This document shows positions 35,381 through 47,395 of a DNA stretch of 64,000 nucleotides, piece by piece (positions within the stretch are counted from its first letter, which is position 1; the number at the start of each line of letters is the position of its first letter). Source of the stretch: Malania oleifera (taxonomy: Eukaryota; Streptophyta; Magnoliopsida; Santalales; Ximeniaceae); the NCBI RefSeq assembly GCF_029873635.1, contig NC_080423.1, positions 96,312,953 through 96,376,952 on the forward strand, read 5' to 3'. Made by a program: the position numbers and the translations under genes. Below the pieces are notes generated by a model. It was not told the origin of the DNA and did no database searches. It was given only the letters and a program-made list of their open reading frames with translations.

Positions 35381-37905
35381 TGAGAAAAGAACCCTTGTTC
35401 TATTTGGTTAGGGCAAAAATAAGGTGTCTACATGTACAAACAGCCTTCAACCATAAACAAGGTACATCTCATTAAAAGATTATTTACTATGAGCATGTCT
35501 GCAGGTGAAAGTTTTATTATGCATTTGAAGAATTTCAACAAGTTGTCGGATCATCTTGCCTTAGTCGAGATAAAATTTGATAATGAGATTCGTACCCTAC
35601 TGATTCTCAGTCAGTCGCTCGAAAGTTGGAATGGTGTTGTTACTGCTGCCAGTAGCTTCGCAAGAAAATTGAAGCTTGTATACAATGAGGTCATCAGTAT
35701 GATTTTAACAGATGAAATTAGAATGCAGTCAAATCATTACTCCACTTCGAGTTCAACCTTGAACGTGGAGAGTCGAGGTAGAGGAAACAAACATGAATGA
35801 ACAAACAATCGCGGCAGATCTAGGCCCAGGCGGTTAAAATCCAGAAATCTCAGAGGTTCTTCGGACACAAGTTCCCAGAACACAAAAGTTATTGAGTGCT
35901 GGAACTATGGAAAAACTGTTCATTACAAGAACCAGTGCAGAAGTAAAAAAAAATGAATACGAGACGAGGGGAAAAACAGAAGCAAATGTTGCTTCAAAAA
36001 ATGATGATTTTTTGATATGCTCATTGGAGAGCAAAAAGGAGTCTTGGGTGTTAAACTCTGGAGCTTCATTCCATGCCACTTGCAATAGAGATTGCCTAGA
36101 GGAGTATACATTAGGTAATTTCGATAAAGTATATCTAGGCAATGATCAACCTTGCGACATTGCTGGTAAGGGGATAGTGAAGATCAAAATGAATGGGTCA
36201 GTATGGAAACTGAGAGATGTCAGGTATATTCTAGACCTGAGGAAGAATTTGATCTCAGTCGATCAATTGGTAGATGAAGGTAACACATCTTTCATTGGTG
36301 ATGAATAAAAGATTTTGAAGGGTGCAATGATAATTGCTCGAGGAAAGAAAAGCGGTAATTTTTATGTAACTCATGATGCATGTATGTCTATTACAGTTGC
36401 TACAAGAAATGAAGATAGCAACTTATGGCATCAACGACTCGGTCACCTAAGTGAGAAGGGACTCGGGGTAATGCACTCAAAGGGTAAGTTTAGTGATTTA
36501 CAGTCAGTGAAAATTGACATATGTGACGATTAAATATTTGGAAAACAGAAAAGAGTCAATTTTCAAACAAACATCAGTACCCCAAAGAAAGAGAGACTTG
36601 AGCTACAACAATGGTTTCGTCTACAGGTGAAAAGCATTACTTCGTCACATTTATCGATGATCATTCGCGAAAGGTATAGGTTTACTTCCTGAAGTATAAA
36701 TCTGATGTTTTTGATGATTTTAAAATTTGGAAAACGATGGTAGAAAATGAAACTGGTTTGAAAATCAAGAAGTTGAGAACAGATAACAGTGGTGAGTGTG
36801 TTGACACCGAGTTCAAGAAATTATGCTATGAGCATGGTATAAGAATGGAAAAAACTATGCCAAGTACGCCTCAACACAATGGCATAGCTGAGCGTATGAA
36901 CAGAACGTTGACAGAAAAAGCCAGAAGATGTGCATGCAGTCAGGCTTGCAAAGATGTTTTGGGCAGAAGCATTCAACACAGCAGCTTATTTGATTAACAA
37001 AAGTCCATCAATACCTTTGGACTATAGTCCACCAAAAGAAGTTTGAAGTAACAAAGAGGTAAGATTTTCACATTAGAAATTTTTTGGTTGTGTTGTATAT
37101 ATACATATCAATGATCATATCAGGAATAAGCTAGATCCGAAATCTTGGAAATGCACTTTCGTCGGTTATGGTAGAGATGAATACGGATGCCGCATTAGGG
37201 ATGATGAAAACAAAATGGTGATCAGAAGTAGAGATGTGATTTTTTATGAAAAGGTGATGTACAAAGATAGACACACAATAGAATCTATAGAGTGTGAAAC
37301 AATTTTCGTAGATATGGATAATGTTTTAGACAGTGTAAGGACACGCCAGTAGAACACCCAGAATCCTCAGCAGAATATCGAGATTCCTCAGGTAGAGGAA
37401 CATGTGGAGTATATTGTTTCACCACCACCTCCTACTCGAGCACTAGAGCTTAAGAGATCTTCTCGGCAGCATGTACCAAACAGGAGGTATGTGAACCATT
37501 TACTTCTTATAGATGGAGGAGAACCTGAATGCTATGTTGAAGCATGTCAGGCAGGAGATGCGAGCAAGTGGGAGCTAGCTGAGTTGCCCAAAGGTAAAAA
37601 GGTCATTTACAACAAGTGGGTGTACAGAATCAAAGAGGAGCATGATGGCTCCAGAAGATACAAGCCTCAGTTAAAGGCTTCTAACAGAAGGAAGGGGTTG
37701 ATTGCACCGACATCTTTGCACCAGTTGTGAAGCTAACAGCCATCGAATTAGTCTGCATTAATCGAGCAGATAGGAAGGTGGTGACTGCAGAGAAGCTAAA
37801 GTTGTGTTCAACTTCAGTTGGTCTTCATGCCTAAAGACATATTTTGAGCACATCATTTATTCATGATACTGGTTAAGGAGTTGTCTCCGTCTTCAAATGG
37901 GAGAT

Positions 37906-38270
37906 TGTTGTAGCTGGAGCCAGGAGACATAGCTGGAGCCTGAGCTGGAAACACATTTTGTGCAAGCTATGCAAGCTGCCATTTATCTCTATTTATCTCC
38001 TTGATTGTAGCCTCACAAATTTGTAATTAATTGTATTAAATTGTAATTGATTCCAAAGCCCTATAAATAGAGGAGCTGTGGAATTGAGAAATGTACAAGA
38101 GAGGCACAGAGTGCAGAGACAAGAAAAAGAGGAGCAAGAGAGTGAGAGACTTGTATTTTTTCCAGCGAATAGTGAATTTGTGGTGTGCTCTATGGACGTA
38201 GGTCGATCTTGACCAAACCACGTTAAATTTCTGGTGTCATATTTTTCTACTTGCTCGTAAGGTTCTAACA
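37906..38270 (+). repeat. Copia array LTR 3
   Basis: Begins TGTTGTAGCTGGAG and ends GGTTCTAACA, followed by TTGTG. The polypurine stretch AAATGGGAGA is at 37896. TATA box CTATAAATAG near 38061. Confidence 0.9.
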
Positions 38271-38453
38271 TTGTGATCATCACTTAAAATAAAATTTTAA
38301 TAAAAAAAGTATATCATGTTTGATTTGTAAAAATTGTCGACTATTTTCATAGGGCATAGACGGTTTTCATCTAAAAGCAAATTCAGAAGAAAATCGTCGA
38401 TGGTTTGATATAGGTACATCGATGGTTTCTTCCAACATTGAAGAAAAACTATC

Positions 38454-38885
38454 CACCACAAAAAATAAGATTATTAGTGATAGTTTGAAATTAGTCACCA
38501 TATTTGGTGTGACAAATACTTATTAGTGACGAATTATACAAACCATCACTAATAGTAGTGATAGAAAAAAACCATCACTAAAAGCCAAAGACCATCACTA
38601 TAAAATCTACATGTGAGAGACTAAAAATCGTCTCTAAAGCCTAAGTATTAGTGATGTTTTAATAACCATTACTAATGTTAACCGTCACTAATAATATTCT
38701 ATTACTAACGATCATCAAGCCATTACTAATATTTGGCCTTTAGTGATGAATTTGTGCTCAGAAAATGTTGATTCTATAGTGACGACATTAGTCTTTTAGT
38801 GACGGTTTAAAAATCATCACTAATACTTCATCCTACTATTATTAGTAACAATTTTTCAAACTATCACTAATACTTTGAAATAATT
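38454..38885. mobile_element. One end of a second CACTA-like element
   Basis: CACCACAAAAAATAAG at 38454 is a one-base variant of the CACTA terminus, followed by ATTAGTGATAGTTTGAA and many ATTAGTGACGGTTT-type direct and inverted units to 38885. The opposite terminus was not found in the window, so the element is truncated or rearranged. The tandem repeats at 39300-41090 may belong to it. Confidence 0.65.
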
Positions 38886-39299
38886 AATTTAAAAAAATTC
38901 CTATAAAAACTTGTAATTACATTTTAGCATACATAAAATGAAATCAGAATTATTAAAACATTCATAAATTGTAAAAATTTAAAACGTAGATTGTTCAAAA
39001 TTCATATACATACAAATTCAAACTCAAATTAAAAAATACAAATTAATTATTTTCAGATAACAAGAAATGCAAGAAAAGTCAAAAGTTGTGCGCATTCAAC
39101 CTAACTGTAGTGCCTGGTGTTGTTGTAGCGTTCTGATAGCCACAAACCCTACAAAATAATAATTATACAAGAAATTAGCTAGTATACAATGTCTGAACAT
39201 ATATGTATATATTATAATTAAAAACGATTTGATAGAAAAAATGATCGAACATTCAGACATAGTGTAAAAAAAATGATACAATTGTAACTAACTAAGTTT

Positions 39300-41095
39300 G
39301 ATCAGTCAAAATTTACCCCACTCAATTCAAACCTTGTATGTCGGAATTGTAAGTTAAGTGCTTAAAATGAACTAAGTTTACTAACTTTGTTTGTATTCTA
39401 ATTTTACTTCTACGTGGGAAAAAAACTCCCGAAGAGGATTTTTTAGGCACCGCCAGCTCTGACATGTCAATGTCAATGTGATGGATGTGTCGAGACTGGC
39501 CCCATTCAGTTTGAACCTCATATACTTGAATTGGACACCTAGGTGATTAAAATTAACTAAGCTTACTATGTTTATATTCTAACTTTGCTTCTAAAGGGGA
39601 AAAAGCTCCCGGGGAAGAACTTTTGGGCACCGTCAGTTTCGACACATCCAGTTCAATATGATGAATATGTTAGGACTGACCCCACTCATTTTGGACCTCG
39701 TATGCCCAAATTGGACACCTGGGTGCTTAAAATGAACTAAATTTACTAAGTTTGCATCTAATCACATAGTTTTCATTTGGGGAGGAGTTTTTGGGCATCG
39801 TCAGCTCTGACACGTCCAACTCAATGTGACAGACGTGCTAGGACACTCCTCACTCAGTTTGGACCTAGTATGCCCGAACTAGACGCTTAAATGCTTAAAA
39901 AGAACTACGTTTACTATGTTTGCATTCTAACTTTGCTTCTAAGCGGGAACAAAACTCCTTAGAGGAGTTTTTGGGTACCGTTAGCTTCAGCACATCTAGA
40001 CCAATGTGACGGACATGTTAGGACTAACCCCACTCAAGTTGGACCTTGTATGCATGAATTGGACACTTGAGTGCTTAAAATGAACTAAGTTTACTAAGTT
40101 CACATCTGAGCACATAATTTTAAATCGGGGAGGAGTTTTTGGGCACCGCCAGCTCTGGCATGTCCAGCTCAATGTGATGAACATGTTGGGGCTAACTCCA
40201 TTTGATTTGGATCTGGTATACCGGAATTGGACACTTGAGTTCTTCAAATAAACTATGTTTACTAAGTTCGGCTATAAGTACATAATTTTCAATTGGGGAG
40301 GAATTTTTTGGCATCGTTAGCTCCGGCACATCGAGCTCAATGTGACGAACATGTTGGGACCAACCCCACTTGATTTGGACCTTATATGCCCAAACTGGAC
40401 ACCTGAGTGCTTAAAATGAACTAAGTTTACTATGTTTGTATTCTAACTTTGCTTCTAAGTGGGGAAAAAGCTCCCAGGGAGGAGTGTTTAGGCAATGCCT
40501 GGTATGGCACGTCCAAATCAATGTGATGGATGTCTCAGGACTAACCTCATGCAATTTCGACCTCATATTCTTGAATTGGACACTTGCGTGCTTCAAATCA
40601 ACTAAGTTTACTATATTTATATTCTAACTTTTCTTCTAAGTGGGGAAAAAGCTCTCGGGGAAGAGTTTTTGGGCACCATCAGCTCCGGTACGTCCAAGTT
40701 AATGTGACAGACGTGTCAGATCTGAATTCATTCAATTTGGACCTCGTATCCCTGAATGGGACCCTTGGATGCTTAAAATGAACTAAGTTTACTATGTTTG
40801 TATTCTAACTTTACTTCTAAATGGGGAAAAAGCTCCCAAGGAGGAGGTTTTGGGGACCGTCAACTCTGGAACATCCAAGTCAATGTGATGGACGTGTTGG
40901 AACTGACCCTGCTGAGTTTGAACTTCATTTGTTCAAATGGGACACCTGGGTGCAAAATCGTGAAATAAGGTTACTATGTTTGGATTTTAACTTTGCTTCT
41001 AAGTAAGGAAAAAGCTCCTTGAGCACCATCAAATCCGACATGTCCAAGTCAATGTGATGGATGTGTCAAGACTGACCACACTCGGTTTGAAAAAA
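39300..41095. repeat. Satellite-like tandem array, about ten units of 168-180 bp
   Basis: The landmark AACTAAGTTTACTA recurs near 39388, 39556, 39734, 39902, 40082, 40250, 40419, 40598, 40779 and 40967, with spacing near 168 or near 180 (one of 188). Each unit also has GGGGAAAAAGCTCCC, TTTTTGGGCACCGTCAGCTC, CCAATGTGACGGACGTG-like and TTGGACACCTGAGTGCTTAA blocks. Frames in both directions of about 60 codons are unit by-products. Confidence 0.9.
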
Positions 41096-42985
41096 TGAGC
41101 CACCAAGCTTGATAACATGTATAGGAATATTCAATTTTTTGACTAAACAGATAATTATATAATATCTAGTTACATAAACTCAATTGTGGAGAATCAACTA
41201 GTCGAGAAGGCATTCAAGCTTCGACTATATTTCATAGCAAGATTTTCTAGGAAGATCATTGTGCGTGTTATGATTCAAAAATCCATGTACAACAAGTGCA
41301 GAAGTATAGACAAAAATTGGGACATTGATCATTACCATAATATAGGTATAGATAACACATCCATAAGAACTTAGGACAGTTAATCATTTGCTTGAATCAG
41401 CGAAACTGGGTGAGATGGGTGCAAGAATTTTCTCTTTTCCAATGCAAGTTTCTTGTGCAGTCGCTTCTAATGATCTAAAAACTCCATGAATAAATATCTT
41501 AGCTACTTAGTTGTCCTGTATTCTTGAGTTCCTAATTGACAGAGTTTTAATTCTTTTCCAATTCTAGCATTTGTGCTCTATAAATCCTTCTATAGGATGA
41601 GAATCATAAAATCAATTATACAATTCCACAGTACAGCTCCAACACTTGCACAAAATCTCACTTTTCTACTTGATGATATTTCCTCAAAAAATAATAAAAA
41701 TAAAAATAAAAGATTTATTTAATAACCCTTAAAAAAGTTGTTTCGAGAACAACAGTAGGGGAGAAACACTGGAGTAATTCGTAAAATCAACAAAAAGCAT
41801 GTCTTTATTTATGTCCAACCCATGCTACACAAGAAAAGCACATGCTTTCCAAGCAAATTGTTCTGGTTAACAGTACTGAAGTGCAGTGTCACGGGAACAT
41901 ATAACCTTTTTAATATTACAAGATGCAAGCCCTTTTATCTCTTTTTCCCTTAAATATGCATATTATAATAAGCTAAGAACTTGCTGGGGACTTCTCTTTC
42001 AAGTTCCTAATTAAAGGTTTAAATAATCCATGCCTTGGTATCTTTTCAATTATCACCCACGACCTGTAGAAAAGGAACAAAGCAATGAGAACTGACCATA
42101 AAATGATCAAAATCACAAACACTACTTAGCATTGGATTAGGGAAGTTATAGGACCATTAAAGAATTCAATTATTCAACAAATTCCAACTCATTAACATAT
42201 CTAGAGTTTTCAAACAAAAGTGCAATATTCAGTCAAAAGGTCAGTTTACATTTCGTTCAATATGGCAAGGGAAATATAAGTTCTAATGAAAGAAATTACT
42301 CCAAATCCAATATAATCTGATATAAAAATAGAGGGAAAAGGTGGACACTGTACAATCAACAATGAATCAAGTATATTGTAGAATAGCTCATCTCATACAA
42401 GGAAATGGCAACAATAATCTCTTCATGTGTTTTAGTGGGGTAGCAGTGATGGTGAGAGCAAGTGTGTGTAGCTTGCCCACTCATATGCTTGTATGTTTAC
42501 TACTTGGAAGAAACTGTTCAAGAATATAAAAATAATAAATAAAAAAATGGACTAATTAACTGTAAAAAAAAAAAAAAAAAAAAAAGATGCAAGTAACAGC
42601 ATTGAAAACATTCAATATTAGAAATTAGAGACTTTAGTCCTTGCATTTGAGAAGTAAGCAAATGCAGCAAAAATGTGCTCGAAAAAGAATGGCTCCCTAT
42701 GAAATGCATTCAACATGCAAAAATGATACTCAACAAACTAATTCCACCAAAAAATCAATGATGCTAAATTGTGAACAATGAACTCATACTGCACTAATGG
42801 CATAACATATTAAAATTAACAAAACAGGTCATTAACGGATTACCTGGTAATGCAAAATAGCAATAAAAAAATTGATCTAACAGAAGACAAGATACTGTAA
42901 AATCAAAAAAAAAATAATAATAATTTCTTGAATCTAACATTTAAAAGTTACACTTCATTCAAATTATGCTGATGAAACAAAGTAA
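41096..42985. other. AT-rich stretch without supported gene
   Basis: No domain, RNA gene or transposon terminus recognised. A tracts occur at 42566-42585. It may be intronic to the fragments at 42990-43800. Confidence 0.5.
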
Positions 42986-42989
42986 ACCA

Positions 42990-43800
42990 GAAAAATAAAA
43001 AAATTTGAAAGCAAGCATCACTAACTGGGACCAAGTTACCAAACCACCAAGGCGCAACAAGAATAGATACCTTCTTGTTGAAGATGTTATAATGTGATTT
43101 GGATTCTCCAAAAATTTCCATAATTTCTCCAGGTTCTCTTTACAATCCAACACAATGGTTTCCCTCGTGTATGCCTCTGAAGACAAGCTTGGGAAAATGC
43201 ACGCTTGTGTTGATGTGGTAGTCTACTTCTGTATGAATTCCACGACTATTCTTGGGGACAAGTCTTTCTCCAAATTTTCAATTAACACGAAATGGTGATA
43301 GTCAATGATTCTATTCATAAGTGAAGTTTTCCCTCCCATGTCTACATCTTGCTCTATTTTCGGTCAAGTATTGCTGATGGTCTCTGTATTCCAAGACAAA
43401 AAGAGAAAGGAAACCAAATCACTAGAACTCATCACATTATAGCACATCATCCATGGTGAGTGGGAACAAACCTTCAAATGCCTATGTTGTACTCCTCAAG
43501 TTCCCACTGTGACATAACCTTGTTTCCAAGAAATAAGAATACGGAATACGATTTATTAAAACACCACAAAAGCGTAGGTTATCTCACTAAAATATTAACG
43601 AAGAAGTTCTTTGAGCCTATACACAAAACACTGAAAATTAGACATAAAATAGCTTGCCTTGGCCATAGACTGAGGCAAGCTTGACTTGTTCTTGACATTT
43701 GAACTATAAATATCCTCATGACAGACAGCACTTCTAGACATTGAATCACCTCCTTCTTTTGAATCTGAACAAGAAGTTAGTAGGGTGGTTTTCATTTTGA
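42990..43800 (-). pseudogene. Unrecognised gene fragments
   Basis: Two minus-strand coding-like blocks. The upstream one (43595-43800) reads VKMKTTLLTSCSDSKEGGDS... and is Ser-rich. The downstream one (about 43380-42990) reads DYHHFVLIENLEKDLSPRIV, a stop (TAG), then TTTSTQACIFPSL and SSEAYTRETIVLDCKENLEK, with regular hydrophobic spacing suggesting a real folded domain. I do not recognise the family. They could be exons of a decayed host gene or host DNA carried by the adjoining CACTA-like element. No start, stop or full intron set can be defined. Confidence 0.4.
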
Positions 43801-43879
43801 CCACTAAGCCCGCTTTACAAGACTATGCAAAATATTAATTCCATTATTTTCTATTAACAAGACGTGCTAAAAAGATAAA

Positions 43880-44540
43880 AATATTTACAAAAGCAATTAA
43901 TCAAATTAAGATATTAATTGATGGAATTATTATCACAAATTTCAAGACTTCATTAATGAAGCGAACCTGAAAATTCCACTACTCTGATACCACCTATAAT
44001 AATCTGAATATTTTATGTTATAATAATCACTAATAAAGACTGTAGAAGTCCTCAAATGCTAAATACCAGAGTACTAAACTATCCCAATATCACAATATCA
44101 ATCCAATTTTCACAATAAAGATCTGAACTCATTAAAAGCATAAATAAAATAATACAATTCTAAACACGACCTTCTATCCCACCTATGCTTCATTGTGCTA
44201 CTTTGATCACTATTATACTCCACATGGCATCTAAAAAATATTGGATAATCATGGGGTGAGACACCCCTCAGTAAGATGAAATAGATTATTATTAGGGTGT
44301 GGCTCACATGAGTTTTAGTGTAGACAAAATATAACCATTAATCTAATTGTAAATAACTTTGCATTTATAACTGTAACTCACACCCTTTATTGAAAATACA
44401 AATTAACTTTCCTTTATATCTGCAAATATGAGTAAAAGAACCTCGTTACATGGATAAACGACATGTATAACCCCCATGATGGGTTGTGCAGCCCGAAGGC
44501 TAGAATTAGCATCTGGTCGGCCGACAAATGCTAAGTCAAA
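43880..44540 (-). repeat. Probable degraded LTR remnant
   Basis: Contains GGGGTGAGACACCCCTCAGTAAG (first 20 bases or fewer shared), close to GGGGTGAGACACCTCTTAGT at 7793 in the solo Tekay LTR, then GCAGCCCGAAGGCTAG. The strip CTCTGATACCACCTATAAT at 43983 is common in plant gypsy elements. No ends or target duplication found. Confidence 0.35.
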
Positions 44541-44689
44541 GTAACTCATCTATTAGTATGATTTGCCTCCCGAACCTGCCTGTATACCAAGAATGTATTC
44601 AACCCCTTTTGCTGGCCAAATTGACTTTCTATACCAACACTTTCCAAACAGTGTGGCTCCACGGCTATCTCTTCCTATAGCTACGGTAC

Positions 44690-45574
44690 TGTGCTTATCT
44701 CTGGTCCATCCCCTGAGATTACGTGACCCAAAAACACAACCTTTCGAGCTAGAATTCACATTTGTTGAACTTGGCATACAACTTCTTCTCTCTGAGCGTC
44801 TGTAAAACCTGCCTCAAATGCATCTCATGCTTCTTATAACTCCTCTAATAGATCAGTACATCATCAATAAAAATAACAACAAACTGGTCTAAATATTGGT
44901 GGAAGATCCTATTCATCAAATCCATAAATATTGCAGGAGCATTCATCAACCCAAAAGGCATAACAAGAAACTCATAATGCACATACCTGGTCTGAAACGC
45001 TGTCTTCGACACATCTTCTACCCTTACCTTTACTTGATGATATCCTTACCCGAGAGCAATCTTAGAATACACCTGTGTACCCTGGAGATGATCAAATAAA
45101 TCATCTATACGGGGTAGATGATACTTATTTTTGATTATCATCTTATTAATTTCCCTGTAATCTATACACATCCTCATATCCCATTTTTCTTCAAATAGAA
45201 CTAGAGCTCCCCACGGAGATACAGTGGGTCGTATAAAACTCTTATCAAGCAAATCTTGTAACTGATTCTTTAATTCTGCTCAACTTTGCTGGCGCCATTC
45301 GATAAGGTGCTTTAGAAATCGGCGCTCTACCTAGAAGTAGAACAATAGGAAAATTTACCTCACGATCAAGTGGCAAGCCTGGTACCTCATCTGGAAAAAC
45401 ATCCGTAAACTCTTTTACTACTGGCGTACTAGTGAGCTTCAATTCATTCCCTGACATTTATTTCACAAAGGCCACAAACCCCTAACAACCACTCAAGAGT
45501 AGTCCCCTCGCCTGAATAACTAAAACTAACTGAGGTAGGGATTGCATTTGCGACCCTATAAACCTGAAATCTAG
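44690..45574 (-). pseudogene. Tekay-type reverse transcriptase relic
   Basis: On the minus strand: protease-RT linker (STPVVKEFTDVFPDEVPGL, APISKAPYRMAPAKL) at 45245-45457; RT core ([57 protein letters not shown]) at 45046-45252; then a degraded palm to about 44690. It is a separate, older element into which the next Tekay element inserted at 45575. Gag and protease parts are not in the window. Stops and frame shifts are frequent. Confidence 0.85.
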
Positions 45575-47083
45575 TGTCGCACCCTGAACCCGCAAATGGG
45601 TCCCAGGTGTGATTATAGTAACCTAACCTGTTTTTGTATCAATTAAAACATACATGATACAATACCAAATAAGGATACGATCTCGTGGGGTACACGGATG
45701 CCCTTAAAACATAAACATACACATTCAAACTCATCAAATACACAACAAAATACGGTCTTTCTATAAATGTACAATACCGCACTAGAGTCTATACAAAGCT
45801 AGGGTATACCTTCCCATAATTACAATGCATACTCTGGGTGTCTACAAAAACCATCATGACAACCCGGTTACAAAACTCGTACCTAATCAGGCACCAAAAG
45901 TAGCTAAACAACACCCCCGCTTCCGGATGCTAGGAAGAAAGCAGGTTATATTAGTTTGTGGCATGCCAATGTTATTTTATGTAAAACATAACACCATACA
46001 ATACGATGCAATTCAAAAACATTTTCATAAAGTTCCAGTATTTTTACAAATCCATTCCAGTACATACGATACCCAAACATATGGTCAATGTCGTCACACT
46101 AATACACAACTACTATATGAAACCCGAAACTTCACAGTGATTACGTTGCCAATGCAGTGTAGCTCATAGTAATATGCCACCACTCTATGAAACCCGAAGC
46201 TTCACAGCGATTACATTGCCAATATAGTGTAGCTCACACCCCTCGGTGATCAGTCGGAACACACAAATGATATTTCACACCTTCGGATATAGAGTCGAGC
46301 ACTTTTGCCCACAGTTTTGATTTCGCTACATGGCGCAGCGTATGGTAATTAGTTGCCACATAGATGTTTTGGCGTACGGTAATTAGCCTCCCCTAACTAA
46401 TTTCACAAAACCTAAAATCATTTTGAAACTCATGTTTCTATACTCATCAGCGTATGGTAATTAGCCGCCACATAGCTGTTTTACCAAATTTCTGGAACAA
46501 TTACATATAACCATACATTCCACACTTATTTGGTTTACGACAAATCATATCATTTTCCAATTCAAGTATACAATTTTATACAAATATGGATAAAAGTCAT
46601 TTCAATAATACAATTTAAACAAAACAAACGGTTTTCCAAACAAAGCAGATATAATAGTCGAAATCCCTAAATTTCCTAAAAACTGTAAACCGAAAATCCC
46701 GTATTTTTACCTGATAGATTTCCCCAAATAAGTTACCGAAACATATATACGATCATAGCCTACAAGCTTACTAATCCAAATTTCAAAAATAACTGATATA
46801 AACTGAATCCCCTTACCTTGACCCAAATTCCAATTATAAACTCTATGGTCCCCAAAACTACAAACCGGGACTCCAAAACCTATAAACCACAGTACAATAC
46901 ATGCTTACAACTCATACTACTACCCATATTTTGAATCACAAAGGAAAACTGAACCTTACCTCGATTTTGGCCTGAAACCCGAAATTGCTCAAAACGAGAT
47001 TCTGATACGCCAGAAACGTAGAGACTCCTTCCATGATCCTCGCGGTACTGTCCAATTTATGAATCAGGCAACGAACAGTGAAG

Positions 47084-47090
<7 letters not shown>

Positions 47091-47147
<57 letters not shown>
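47091..47147. repeat. (GA)n tract in the Tekay LTR
   Basis: An uninterrupted GA run of about 56 bp just downstream, on the minus strand, of the TATA box. The solo LTR has a short GA run at the same place (8920-8935). Confidence 0.9.
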
Positions 47148-47150
<3 letters not shown>

Positions 47151-47179
47151 ACTAAGCTAACTTAGCTTGGAAGCAACTA

Positions 47180-47395
47180 ATTTGGATATTTATAACCCTT
47201 TGACCCAGGTGGATTCGTCGACAAATTGGCGTCCTCATCGACGAGTCTGCCATTACCTTTGTCGACGAGACGGTGGCCTCGTCGACGAGCCCGAGGTTCC
47301 AGATTTTCCAAAATCCTTTAGGATCTCCTTGTCGACGAGACACTGAATTTCTCCGTCGAGAAAAAAAGGGACTTCGTCGACGAAGTTTGCCCAAA
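47180..47395 (-). promoter_or_regulatory. U3 promoter region with GTCGAC palindromes and TATA box
   Basis: On the minus strand, five to six TCGTCGACGA-like palindromes (47215-47385) precede TATAAATATCC at 47186-47196. The order matches the solo LTR at 8960-9165, so it is conserved between two LTRs of the family. Confidence 0.5.

Larger units (their letters stand above)
32444..35432 (-). mobile_element. Solo LTR of the long-LTR family, copy 2
   Basis: Left end TATCGTGAAGTCCCG (TG start mutated to TA) and right end GGTGTCTACA, flanked by TGTAC at 32439-32443 and 35433-35437. It interrupts the Copia Gag reading between ALSNMY and the following codons; in region 1 those codons are contiguous (28551-28570). 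Its first 250 bp closely match 47487-47740 (GGAGTCGCCACTAACC, then GGGTCTAYGTTACCAGAG). Middle parts are AT-rich (32700-34140) and GC-rich (34150-34840). On the minus strand it would begin TGTAGACACC, a Ty3/gypsy-like LTR start. Confidence 0.85.
32177..37850 (+). pseudogene. Copia Gag-Pol relic, internal region 2
   Basis: Same order as region 1 and split by the solo LTR at 32444-35437. It shares region 1's lesions: TAG in Gag (32234-32236), CWNYGKT zinc knuckle (about 35899-35940), protease Asn in LNSGAS (AAC at 36054-36056) and the RT-to-RNase H deletion near 37750. Private lesions include a TAA after GDE near 36306 and another near 36532. The integrase keeps LRTDNSGE with the catalytic Asp and NGIAERMNRTLTEKAR with the catalytic Glu (36876-36930), better preserved than region 1. 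Confidence 0.85.
27202..38275 (+). mobile_element. Tandem Copia array: LTR-internal-LTR-internal-LTR
   Basis: Three similar LTRs (27207-27569, 31096-31460, 37906-38270) alternate with two internal regions in the same orientation. TTGTG precedes the first LTR (27202-27206) and follows the third (38271-38275), whereas the middle LTR has no such flanks. So the whole array sits on one target duplication. It therefore arose by recombination or concatenation within one insertion, not by two independent insertions. The second internal region is interrupted by a solo LTR (32444-35432). The Gag and protease types resemble the Tnt1/Tork group of Copia; that lineage is tentative. Confidence 0.9.

Noticed and set aside
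39300-41095. Possible CRISPR-like or coding repeat
   Set aside because: Units of 168-180 bp repeat over their whole length with no distinct spacers, and this is plant DNA.
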